NCBI GenBank assembly: GCA_963737575.1
Contig: CAVTTJ010000005.1
Coordinates: 620,001 to 684,000 of the forward strand
Direction of reading: 5' to 3'
DNA: 64,000 bases
From: VRUE01 sp963737575
Lineage (GTDB): Bacteria > Actinomycetota > Thermoleophilia > Solirubrobacterales > 70-9
The notes under the pieces: generated by a model
What the model saw: only the letters and a program-made list of their open reading frames with translations
Told to the model about the DNA's origin: nothing
Databases searched by the model: none
Shown here: positions 16,271 through 23,443 of the stretch, piece after piece
How positions within the stretch are numbered: position 1 is the stretch's first letter
Layout of the letters: the number at the start of each line of letters is the position of its first letter
Translations under genes and position numbers: made by a program

Positions 16271-16731
16271 GCGTGCGGATCCGGCCTGCCGTGGAGGGCG
16301 ACGTCGAGGCCGTCGCCGCGATCGTCGAGCGCGCCTACGAGGGCTACGTCGAGGAAATCGGCGGCCGCCCGGCGCCGATGGACGCCGACTACGGGGAGAC
16401 GGTGCGGGAGCGGTCGCTGTTCGTCGCCGAGGCCGGGGGCGCGATCGCCGGCGCGATCGTGCTCGTTCCAGAGGGCGAGCACCTGGAGGTCGACAACGTC
16501 GCGGTCGACCCCGGGCGCCAGGGAGGCGGCATCGGCCGCGCCCTGCTCGCCTTCGCCGAGGAACGTGCCCGCGCGCTGGGCCTTGCCGAGCTGCGCCTCT
16601 TCACCCACGTCCTGATGGCCCGCAACCAGCGGATCTACGAGCTTCTCGGCTACGTCGAGGACGGCCGCAGGACCGACAACGGCTTCGAGCGCGTTTTCTA
16701 CTCCAAGCGGCTCCCTACACTTGAGCCATGA
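16267..16731 (+). CDS. GNAT-family N-acetyltransferase
   Basis: A 154-residue acetyltransferase. The acetyl-CoA pyrophosphate-binding loop reads Gly-Arg-Gln-Gly-Gly-Gly-Ile-Gly-Arg-Ala-Leu-Leu (about residues 79-90), preceded by the strand Asn-Val-Ala-Val-Asp-Pro and followed by the Tyr of Ile-Tyr-Glu-Leu-Leu-Gly-Tyr, the usual general-acid position. The acceptor substrate is unknown. It is translationally coupled to the sigma gene upstream (ATGA) and to the TPR gene downstream (ATGA). Confidence 0.9.
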   Translation: MSVRIRPAVEGDVEAVAAIVERAYEGYVEEIGGRPAPMDADYGETVRERSLFVAEAGGAIAGAIVLVPEGEHLEVDNVAVDPGRQGGGIGRALLAFAEERARALGLAELRLFTHVLMARNQRIYELLGYVEDGRRTDNGFERVFYSKRLPTLEP

Positions 16732-17096
16732 GCAACGACCCCGATCGCGACTCCGTTCTGACGCTCTACCGGCGCGGCATCGAGCTGCTGGAGGAGGCCG
16801 ACTTCGAGCAGGCCGCGGTGCCGCTCGAGGCGGCGGCGCGGCGCGCGCCCGAGAAGTCCTCGATCCGCGAGGCCCTCGGCCGCGCCTACTTCCGGCTCGG
16901 CCGGTTCGCCGCCGCCGCGGTCGAGTTCGAGGCGGTCGTCGATTCCCACCAGGTCAATGACTTCGCCCACTTCTGCCTCGGCCGTTCGCTGGCGAAGACC
17001 GGCCAGACCGATCGCGCCCGCCACCACCTTGCGCTGGCGTCGAACCTGCGGCCCGAGCGCAGCGACTACCGCTTCTATCGCGACCAGCTGGCCTAG
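16728..17096 (+). CDS. small tetratricopeptide-repeat protein
   Basis: A 122-residue all-helical protein with about three TPR-like units: Ala-Xaa-Val-Pro-Leu-Glu-Ala-Ala-Ala, Ala-Leu-Gly-Arg-Ala-Tyr-Phe-Arg-Leu-Gly-Arg and Phe-Cys-Leu-Gly-Arg-Ser-Leu-Ala-Lys-Thr-Gly. TPRs mediate protein-protein contacts. As last gene of the YCII-sigma-GNAT-TPR run with ATGA overlaps, it may work with the sigma factor, but no partner is demonstrable. Confidence 0.82.
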   Translation: MSNDPDRDSVLTLYRRGIELLEEADFEQAAVPLEAAARRAPEKSSIREALGRAYFRLGRFAAAAVEFEAVVDSHQVNDFAHFCLGRSLAKTGQTDRARHHLALASNLRPERSDYRFYRDQLA

Positions 17097-17106
17097 ACGC
17101 CGCTGC

Positions 17107-18039
17107 TCAGAGGCCGGCCACGAGGGCCCCGACGTTCCGCTTCGAGAAGTAGGGCCCGAAGGTGTGGCGGAGGTCGCGGCGCTTGGCGTAGCTGGTGAGG
17201 CCGTCGATCGCCCGGCCTTCTTCGATCAGCCAGCCGCCGCCGCTCGCCCCGGGCGCCCAGTGGCAGCGGATCGCGATCGTCGGCGGGCCCGGGATCCGGT
17301 AGGTGGTGCTGTCGTCGCCGACATATGGGGAGCTGCAGCCCTGCATCCGATTCACCATGCCGGGATAGCCGAAGGTCTGGAACTGCTGTTTGCGGGTGAG
17401 GTCGAGGGCGATGGTCGCGCCGCCCCCGACGGCGTCGGCGACGTTGACGCCTTCGGCGTTGGGCTGGACCTCGGCGGCCCCGATGTCGAAGTTGGGATTG
17501 CCGAGGGCAAGCCACTGTTTCGGCACGTGGACGTCGTTGCGGTGGGCGACGAAGGCGCCGAACGGGGCGAGGCCATCGGTGTAGGCGGGGACGAAGACGA
17601 CGGTCCGCGACCAGGTCGTGCCGCCGCGCAGCCCGCGGGGGCCGGTGTTGAGGCAGTGGGCGGCGGTGAGGACGAGGCGGCGGGTCACCGAGTTGATCGC
17701 GGTCGCCGAGCAGAAGCCCTGCTCGTTGCCCTGGCGGACGAAGAGCCGGCCCTCGACCGCGAACGGGGGCGCGCTCGATTCCGGCACCGGCGCGAAGCTT
17801 GCGCTGGCGAGGTCTTCGGTCGGCGTAGGGCCGTCGAGGGGCTCGGCGGCCCGCATCCTCGCCGGGGTCCAGAAGGCGAGGGCCCTCGCGACTTCGTTCG
17901 GGCCCGCCCTGCCGCTCGGGCCGGCGGGGCCGGAAGCGGCGGCGAGCGACGGGGCGGAGAGCGCGGCCATCGCGACGAGCGCGAGCGCCGCGAGGAGGCC
18001 CGCGACGCGCAACTTGGCACTGGGCGGGCCGGGTCGCAT
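17107..18039 (-). CDS. secreted trypsin-like serine protease
   Basis: A 310-residue exported chymotrypsin-fold protease. The signal peptide is about residues 10-36. The catalytic triad can be read as His128 (LTAAHC), Asp185 (NPNFDIG) and Ser266 (GASGGGW). Ala replaces the usual Asp/Glu before Ser, which also occurs in bacterial members. Cys110 and Cys129 flank the His loop as a likely disulfide. The ATG at 18039 is preferred to 18108 because it places the signal peptide at the N-terminus. No propeptide convertase or partner gene lies nearby. Confidence 0.85.
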   Translation of the reverse strand: MRPGPPSAKLRVAGLLAALALVAMAALSAPSLAAASGPAGPSGRAGPNEVARALAFWTPARMRAAEPLDGPTPTEDLASASFAPVPESSAPPFAVEGRLFVRQGNEQGFCSATAINSVTRRLVLTAAHCLNTGPRGLRGGTTWSRTVVFVPAYTDGLAPFGAFVAHRNDVHVPKQWLALGNPNFDIGAAEVQPNAEGVNVADAVGGGATIALDLTRKQQFQTFGYPGMVNRMQGCSSPYVGDDSTTYRIPGPPTIAIRCHWAPGASGGGWLIEEGRAIDGLTSYAKRRDLRHTFGPYFSKRNVGALVAGL

Positions 18040-18146
18040 CGGCACCGAGAATAGAGATCCGGCCCGCCGGACCTCGACGTAGGTTCGAGTGGGTTTGACG
18101 AAATTCACCTAACCCCGCATACGGCTGACCGGATCGATTTGTTCGA

Positions 18147-18833
18147 TCAGCTGACGAGCGGGATCACGCAGCGGTACTTGCGGGTGTTGGTCGGGAGACC
18201 GTAGTTGAAGTTCGGCATTGAGCCGAACACCAGTCACGACGCGAAGACGTTTTGCCCAGATACGTTCGAGACGTCACTTGACCACTCGTCTCCTTTGTCC
18301 AGGCTCACCCCTTCCTGGCCGGCGAACGCGGCCAGCTCCAGCGCCCCCGGCAGGGTCCCGCCGCGCGCCGCGCAGGCGGCCGCCGCGGCCGGCGCGGTGG
18401 CCGCGGCGCTCGCCGGAGAGGCATCCCAGCAGGCGCCGGCAAACGCGACCGACCCTTTGGCGCACCCGGCTTCGAACCCGTTGACGGTCTGGGCGTCGAT
18501 CGCGTTGACGGCGTTCTGCGCCGTCTCGGAATCGATCGCGCTCCCCGCCGTGTCGGCGCTCTGGGCATGGACGGCGCTCGGCACCGTGCCGAGGCTGTTC
18601 TCGTCGATGTCGGCGCCGGTCAGCGGGCCGCTGAACTGCTTGCCGAGGACGCCCGGCTTGAGCCGGTTGGCCCCGATCGAGTGCGGCTTCAGCCGGTTGC
18701 CGGGGATCGACTTGACGACGATCGAGCGGCCGTTGACCTTCTTCGCCGCGTAGACGGTCCCGCCGAGGGCGAGCACGAGTGCGAGAACGGAGACGAGAAA
18801 CGCAGGTGAGGGCCGCCAGGGCTTCTTCCTCAT
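18147..18833 (-). pseudogene. surface-protein gene interrupted by an in-frame TGA
   Basis: An exported protein starting MRKKPWRPSPAFLV with an N-terminal membrane anchor or signal, a Leu-Lys-Pro-Gly repeat region (Asn-Arg-Leu-Lys-Pro) and an Ala-rich part with two cysteines. The frame hits TGA at 18236-18234, after 199 codons. In the same frame it continues for 28 more codons (Leu-Val-Phe-Gly-Ser-Met-Pro-Asn-Phe ... Arg-Lys-Tyr-Arg-Cys-Val-Ile-Pro-Leu-Val-Ser) to a second TGA at 18147-18149. That continuation looks like the normal C-terminus of this family. A TGG-to-TGA change would explain the break. The 199-residue product may still be made. Confidence 0.6.
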
Positions 18834-18950
18834 CGACCACCTCCCCTCTCAGCGGTAGTCCTCGTCCTCGAGCGTAGATCGGCCTCGCCCGGTGGTCCAA
18901 GCCCGCTGGACGAACATCCGGCGCAGCCGCCGAATAGACTGCCCCGCGAA

Positions 18951-19108
18951 ACGGTCGGTGGTCAAGGGAAGTCCGGTGAAAGACCGGCGCGGTCCCGCCA
19001 CTGTGACCGGGCAAAGGAAGCCGCTGGCGCGATCCGCCGGCCACTGAGGGCGACACAGAGCCTCGGGAAGGTGCGGCCGACCAAGCCCGGGAGCCAGGAG
19101 ACCTGTCC
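18951..19108 (+). promoter_or_regulatory. cobalamin riboswitch
   Basis: All conserved blocks of the AdoCbl-class aptamer are present in order: the AAGGGAAG block at about 18964-18971, the TCCGGTGAAAGACCGG hairpin, GCGGTCCCGCCACTGTGA at about 18988-19005, and the B12 box GAGCCAGGAGACCTG at about 19090-19104. It lies about 40 bp upstream of the start codon at 19149. In the expression platform, ACCCT (19125-19129) can pair with AGGGT (19137-19141) around the Shine-Dalgarno GAGGAAAGGG, so translation control is plausible. High cobalamin should switch the downstream transport operon off. The 314-bp gap between flanking genes is otherwise empty. Confidence 0.95.
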
Positions 19109-19148
19109 CCGGCCAGCCATGACAACCCTCGAGGAAAGGGTGGCTTCA

Positions 19149-19898
19149 ATGCCAAGAATCGCTCCATCCAGGCTTGCCGCGGCGTGCGCGCTGGCCCTCG
19201 TCCTGCTGTTCTCGACCGCCGCGATCGCCGCGGCGAAGGGAGTCAGCGCCGATCTGCGCGTCGTCGGCGCCGGCGGCAAGGCGCTGGCCGAACAGACGCT
19301 GCAGACGGGCACGACCAAGGTCCCTACCAGCCCGAAGGCGACATGCCTCGGCAAGGGAACCGGCGGCAGCGGCAGGTCGGTCTCCGTCAAGGGCCCGACC
19401 GCTCTCGGCCTGCTCGCCCAGGCGGCGAAGTCGACGTCCGCGCTGCGGCCATTGCTGGTGACCGACGCGTTCGAGTCCGAATTCGGCCTCGGGATCTGCG
19501 GGGTCGGCGGCTCCAAGTCGACCTCCAAGGAGTCCTGGTACCTGAAGGTCAACCACAAGAACCCCGAACTGGGGGGCGACTCGGTGAAGCTGAAGAAGGG
19601 CGACGAGGTTCTCTGGGCGCTGGCCCCGTTCCCTTACCCGAACGAGCTGGCGCTGGAAGCGCCGACCGAAGCGACCGCCGGGGTGCCGTTCCAGGTCCAG
19701 GTCTACTCCTACGACGACAAGGGCAAGCGCAAGCCTGCGGCGGGGGCGACGATCCCCGGCGCGACCGCGCCGACGGCGGCCGACGGCAAGGCGACGGTGG
19801 TCCTCACCGGGCCGGCGAAGCTCGTCGCCAGCCACGGCAAGGACATCCCCTCGAACGGGGTGGCGGTCTGCATGCTCGGGGCGTGCCCGCAGGGCTGA
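19149..19898 (+). CDS. exported DUF4430 (transcobalamin beta-domain-like) protein
   Basis: A 249-residue secreted protein. The signal peptide is about residues 8-29 (Ala-Cys-Ala-Leu-Ala-Leu-Val-Leu-Leu-Phe, cleavage near Ala-Ala-Ala-Lys). Residues about 60-165 form a DUF4430 domain, with the family-typical Ser-Trp-Tyr-Leu-Lys-Val-Asn-His and Lys-Lys-Gly-Asp-Glu-Val-Leu-Trp-Ala. A C-terminal Ig-like part follows (Ala-Gly-Val-Pro-Phe-Gln-Val-Gln-Val). DUF4430 is the beta domain of animal transcobalamin/intrinsic factor. Being first gene under a B12 riboswitch, it probably binds cobalamin outside the cell. GAGGAAAGGG decides the ATG at 19149 over 19119. Confidence 0.85.
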   Translation: MPRIAPSRLAAACALALVLLFSTAAIAAAKGVSADLRVVGAGGKALAEQTLQTGTTKVPTSPKATCLGKGTGGSGRSVSVKGPTALGLLAQAAKSTSALRPLLVTDAFESEFGLGICGVGGSKSTSKESWYLKVNHKNPELGGDSVKLKKGDEVLWALAPFPYPNELALEAPTEATAGVPFQVQVYSYDDKGKRKPAAGATIPGATAPTAADGKATVVLTGPAKLVASHGKDIPSNGVAVCMLGACPQG

Positions 19899-19902
19899 TC
19901 CC

Positions 19903-20814
19903 GTGAGGCGCAGCTGCCCGGCGATCGCGATCGCGCTGCTCTCGGCGGCGCTCGCGGTCGCCGGCTGCGGCCTCGGCCCCGGCGACGACACCGGCCGGGT
20001 CGGGCTGACCGTGACCCGCGACTACGGGTCCGAGCCTCTGTCCCCGCCGCTCAGCGACGAGGTGACCGAATCGGACACGGTGATGCGGGTGCTGGAACGG
20101 AACGCGGACATTTCCACCCGCTACGGCGGCGGCTTCGTGCAATCGATCGACGGCCTCGAAGGGGACTACGGCAGCGGCGACTCGCTCGACTGGTTCTTCT
20201 ACGTCGACGGGGTCGAGTCGACGGTCGGCGCCGCCGACTTCGCGGTGCGTGGGGGCGAGGCGATCTGGTGGGACTACCGCGACTGGTCGGCGGCGCTCTC
20301 GGTCCCGGCCGTCGTCGGGTCCTGGCCGCATCCCTTCGCGGGCGGCTACGAGGGCCACGAGCACCCGACCGATGTCGAGTGCCGCGGCGGCGGCGGCGCC
20401 TGCGCCACAGTGAAATCGCGGCTGAGCGGCGCCGGAGCGACGCTCGCCGGCGGCTCGGGCGCGATCCGGGTCCTGGTCGGCCCCTGGGCGCGGCTCCGCT
20501 CCGACCCCGCCGCAGCGCAGCTCGAATCCGGGCCGCAGGCCAGCGGCGTCTTCGCCCGATTCGAGGGGAACGCAGGCGGCCTGAAGCTGGTCGGCCTCGA
20601 CCAGAAGGGCGGCGCGGCGAGGACCTTCGGCGCCGATGCGGGTCTCGTCGCGGCCACGCGTCGCGAAGGCGGGCCGCCGACCTGGGTCGTGACCGGCGTC
20701 GGCGAGAGAGGGGTGGAGGCAGCCGCCCGCCTGCTCGACGCGGCCTCGCTGCGGGACCATTACGCGGTCGCCACCGAGGGAGGAGCGGAGACGCCGCTAC
20801 CGCTGGGATCGTGA
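19903..20814 (+). CDS. DUF4430 lipoprotein of the cobalamin operon
   Basis: A 303-residue lipoprotein. It starts at a GTG, with a hydrophobic core and lipobox Val-Ala-Gly-Cys (Cys22), so it is anchored outside the membrane. Residues about 40-130 are a DUF4430 domain (Ser-Asp-Thr-Val-Met-Arg-Val-Leu; Asp-Trp-Phe-Phe-Tyr-Val-Asp-Gly; Trp-Trp-Asp-Tyr-Arg-Asp-Trp). The remaining 160 residues have no family that I recognise. It begins 4 bp after the secreted DUF4430 gene and overlaps ecfT by GTGA. It is probably the membrane-tethered substrate-handling subunit of the same B12 uptake system. Confidence 0.85.
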   Translation: MRRSCPAIAIALLSAALAVAGCGLGPGDDTGRVGLTVTRDYGSEPLSPPLSDEVTESDTVMRVLERNADISTRYGGGFVQSIDGLEGDYGSGDSLDWFFYVDGVESTVGAADFAVRGGEAIWWDYRDWSAALSVPAVVGSWPHPFAGGYEGHEHPTDVECRGGGGACATVKSRLSGAGATLAGGSGAIRVLVGPWARLRSDPAAAQLESGPQASGVFARFEGNAGGLKLVGLDQKGGAARTFGADAGLVAATRREGGPPTWVVTGVGERGVEAAARLLDAASLRDHYAVATEGGAETPLPLGS

Positions 20815-21680
20815 TCAGGTCGCCCTTCGCATACACGCCCAGGCCCGGGCCGCTGCAGTCGGCTTCGCCCGGCGCCGCCGTCGCCTACCTCGGGTCGCTC
20901 GTGGCGGTCGCGTTCCTCTTCTCGAGCCCGATCGTCCTCGCCGCGGTCGGCGTCGCCGCGGTCGCCGCCGGGCTCCTCGCGGGCGCACGGCGCGCGGTCC
21001 GTTCCGCGCTCTGGATGGGGCTTACCCTCGGCATCCTGATCGTCCTCGTCAACGCGATCGTCGTCAACAGCGGCGAGACGGTGCTCGCCCGGCTCGGGGA
21101 CTGGCCCCTCTTCGGCCGCGTCGACGTCACCGCCGAGGCGATCGCCGAGGGCGCGGTCCTCGCCCTGCGGGCGCTGGTCGTCCTCGTCGCCTTCGCCGTC
21201 TACTCGGCCTGCGTCGACCCCGATCGGGTCCTGCGGGCACTGCGGCCGGTGGCGGGGCGCTCGGCGCTGACCGCGACCCTCGTCTCGCGGCTTGTTCCGG
21301 TCGCCGCCGCCGACGCCGCCCGACTCCGCGACGCCGCGCGGTTGCGCGGCCCGGCGGCCGCGCCGGTCGGCCGGGCGCCGCTCGCGCGCCGGCTGCTGGC
21401 GGGCTCGCTCGACCGCGCGGTCGATGTCGCCGCGACGCTCGAGCTCCGCGGCTACGGCCTCTCCTCGCCGCGGGTGGCCGCCGCTCGCGACCGCTCCCGC
21501 CACGATCGGCGCTTCTACGCCGTGGCCGTCGCGGTGGCGCTGCTCGCGATCGCCGGGCTCGCCGCCGGGGTCGGCGGATTCGACGCCTACCCCACCGTCC
21601 GACTCGACACCGACGCCGCGACATTCGCCCTCGCGGGCCTGATCGCCCTCGCGGGCCTGGCACCCTGGCGCCGTGGCTGA
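20811..21680 (+). CDS. ecfT: ECF transporter transmembrane component EcfT
   Basis: A 289-residue membrane protein of the EcfT/CbiQ family. It has about five to six transmembrane segments. The two cytoplasmic coupling motifs appear as Ala-Arg-Leu-Arg-Asp-Ala-Ala-Arg-Leu-Arg-Gly and Glu-Leu-Arg-Gly-Tyr-Gly, matching the Ala-Arg-Gly type signatures that contact the ATPases. EcfT connects the ATPase pair to the S-component. The GTG start at 20811 overlaps the upstream stop (GTGA), and its end overlaps the ATPase gene by 8 bp. Confidence 0.88.
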   Translation: MIRSPFAYTPRPGPLQSASPGAAVAYLGSLVAVAFLFSSPIVLAAVGVAAVAAGLLAGARRAVRSALWMGLTLGILIVLVNAIVVNSGETVLARLGDWPLFGRVDVTAEAIAEGAVLALRALVVLVAFAVYSACVDPDRVLRALRPVAGRSALTATLVSRLVPVAAADAARLRDAARLRGPAAAPVGRAPLARRLLAGSLDRAVDVAATLELRGYGLSSPRVAAARDRSRHDRRFYAVAVAVALLAIAGLAAGVGGFDAYPTVRLDTDAATFALAGLIALAGLAPWRRG

Positions 21681-23376
21681 GGTCGGCGCCGCACCCGCCC
21701 GCGCGATCCCGGCGCTCACGCTCGAGGCCGTCGCCTACGCCTACCCGAACGGCGGCCGCTCCGCCCTCGACGGCGTCTCGCTGCAGATCGGCGCCGGCGA
21801 GCTCGTGGTCCTCGCCGGCCGCTCGGGCAGCGGCAAGACGACGCTGCTGCGCGCCGCCTGCGGCCTCGTTCCGCACTTCCACGGGGGCGAGATCTCCGGA
21901 CGGATCGAGGTCGGCGGCATCGACGCGATCGAGTCCGGACCGGGCGAGCTCGCCGCCGCCGTCGGCTACGTCGCCCAGGATCCCGAGACGCAGGTCGTAT
22001 CGACGACCGTCTCGGCCGAGCTCGAGCTGCCGCTCGAGCTGCGCGGCGAGACTGCTGCGGCGCGGGCGCGGGCCGTCGAGGAGGTCGCCCTCGCCCTCGC
22101 GATCCCCGAGCTGCTGGGCAGGACGGTCGACACCCTCTCGGGCGGGGAGCTGCAGCGGGTCGCGCTGGCGGCGGCGCTGGTCACGCGCCCGGCGGTCGTC
22201 CTGCTCGACGAGCCGACCTCGCAGCTGGACCCGGTCGCCGGAGACGAGCTGATCTGGCTGCTGCGCCGGCTGAACGAGGAGTGGGGGGTGACGATCCTCC
22301 TCGCCGAGCACCGGCTCGAGCGCTGCCTCGCCGCCGCCGACCGCGTCGTCGCCATGGACGCCGGCCGCATCACATTCGACGGCCATCCGACCGAGTTCCT
22401 CTCCTGGGCTGAGACGGCCGACCCCGCACTCGAGACCCCAGGCGCACGCCTCTTCTCGCTCGCGGGAGTCTCGCCGCTTCCAACGGGAGTGCGTGACGCC
22501 CGACGCACGCTCGCGTCAATGACGGGCGGCGAGGAGGGGGGTCGGACCCCCTCCGAGCGGCTTGTACTTTTTCGGCGGGGGTCGGCGAGAGACGCGGACG
22601 GCCCTCCCAAAAAGTTGAGAGAGGAGGGGGTCCGACCCCCCCAATCCACGGCCCTGGAGCTGCGCGATCTGTGGGTCGAGCTCGGGGACCCGGGCGAGAG
22701 GCGAGACGTGCTGCGGGGGATCGACTTTGCCGTTCGAGGTGGGGAGCGCGTGGCGCTGATGGGGCGCAACGGGGCCGGGAAGAGCACGTTGCTGCGGGCG
22801 GTGGCGGGGCTCGAGGCCCCGGTGCGAGGGAGGATCGAGGCGCCCGGTGGCGTTGCGCTGCTGACCCAGACCCCGGGGGATTTCCTGGTCCGGGAGCGGG
22901 TCGGGGACGAGCTACCCGGGCCGGATGGGGCCGAGGCCCTGCGGGTCGTCGGCCTCGAGGGGATGGCCGACGCGGACCCTCGCGACCTCTCGGGGGGCGA
23001 GAGGCAGCGGCTGGCGCTGGCGATCGTCCTCGCCGGCGCGGTCGACGGCAGAGACCTGCCCGGCCTCGTCGCCCTCGACGAGCCGACGCGGGGGATGGAC
23101 CGTGCCCGCAAGGGCGACCTCGCGGGGCTGATCGAGCGGCTCTCCTCGGCGGGCGGGGCCGTCGTCGTCGCCACCCATGACGTCGAGTTCGCCGCCGGCT
23201 TCGCCGACCGCGTCGTCCTCCTCGGCGACGGGGTCGTGATCGCCGACGCCGAGAGCGGCGAGGCGCTCTCCGGCGGCTGGTACTTCGCGACCGAGGTGGC
23301 GCGGATCCTCGACCTGCCCGGCGTCGTCACCCCCGAGCAGGGAGCTGCGAACCTCTCGGGCAGGCGGCGGGAATGA
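21673..23376 (+). CDS. fused ECF transporter ATPase (EcfA-EcfA')
   Basis: A 567-residue tandem ABC ATPase. Domain 1 has Walker A GRSGSGKTT (residues 49-57), Q-loop VGYVAQDPETQ, signature LSGGELQRV (155-163), Walker B VVLLDEPTSQLD and switch His in AEHRLER. Domain 2 has GRNGAGKST (364-372), signature LSGGERQRL, Walker B LVALDEPTRGMD and switch His in ATHDVEF. Both sites look intact. It powers vitamin uptake with EcfT and the S-component. The linker (residues about 288-323) is encoded by an inverted-repeat element inserted in frame. GTG start; 8-bp overlap with ecfT. Confidence 0.93.
   Translation: MAEVGAAPARAIPALTLEAVAYAYPNGGRSALDGVSLQIGAGELVVLAGRSGSGKTTLLRAACGLVPHFHGGEISGRIEVGGIDAIESGPGELAAAVGYVAQDPETQVVSTTVSAELELPLELRGETAAARARAVEEVALALAIPELLGRTVDTLSGGELQRVALAAALVTRPAVVLLDEPTSQLDPVAGDELIWLLRRLNEEWGVTILLAEHRLERCLAAADRVVAMDAGRITFDGHPTEFLSWAETADPALETPGARLFSLAGVSPLPTGVRDARRTLASMTGGEEGGRTPSERLVLFRRGSARDADGPPKKLREEGVRPPQSTALELRDLWVELGDPGERRDVLRGIDFAVRGGERVALMGRNGAGKSTLLRAVAGLEAPVRGRIEAPGGVALLTQTPGDFLVRERVGDELPGPDGAEALRVVGLEGMADADPRDLSGGERQRLALAIVLAGAVDGRDLPGLVALDEPTRGMDRARKGDLAGLIERLSSAGGAVVVATHDVEFAAGFADRVVLLGDGVVIADAESGEALSGGWYFATEVARILDLPGVVTPEQGAANLSGRRRE
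22536..22641. repeat. inverted-repeat (REP/MITE-like) element inside the ABC ATPase gene
   Basis: The 19-bp arm 22536-22554 (GGGGGGTCGGACCCCCTCC) is the exact reverse complement of 22623-22641. Inner sequences also pair imperfectly (ACTTTTT near 22566 with AAAAAGT near 22610). Each arm is itself nearly palindromic around GGTCGGACC. Such GGGGTC-GACCCC ends are common in REP-type elements. The element lies exactly between the two ATPase domains and keeps the frame open, encoding a charged linker. Confidence 0.7.
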
Positions 23377-23443
23377 GCGCGGAGCGAGCAAGCGTGCATC
23401 TCTGGTTCTTCGCGCCGCGAGTGATGCGCGAGGCATTGTTGTG
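23374..23443 (+). repeat. junction repeat, copy B
   Basis: Runs from the stop codon of the fused ATPase gene to the GTG start of the S-component gene. It shares TGAGCGCGG, AAGCGTGCATCTCTGG and TTCTTCG with copies A and C but is one base shorter near the left end, so its open frame (23 codons) encodes a different peptide after that point. Conservation is therefore at the nucleotide level. Confidence 0.7.

Noticed and set aside
18234..18236. Selenocysteine codon in the interrupted surface-protein gene
   Set aside because: No SECIS-like hairpin is visible just after the TGA, and the surroundings do not resemble a redox site. A TGG-to-TGA nonsense change is simpler.
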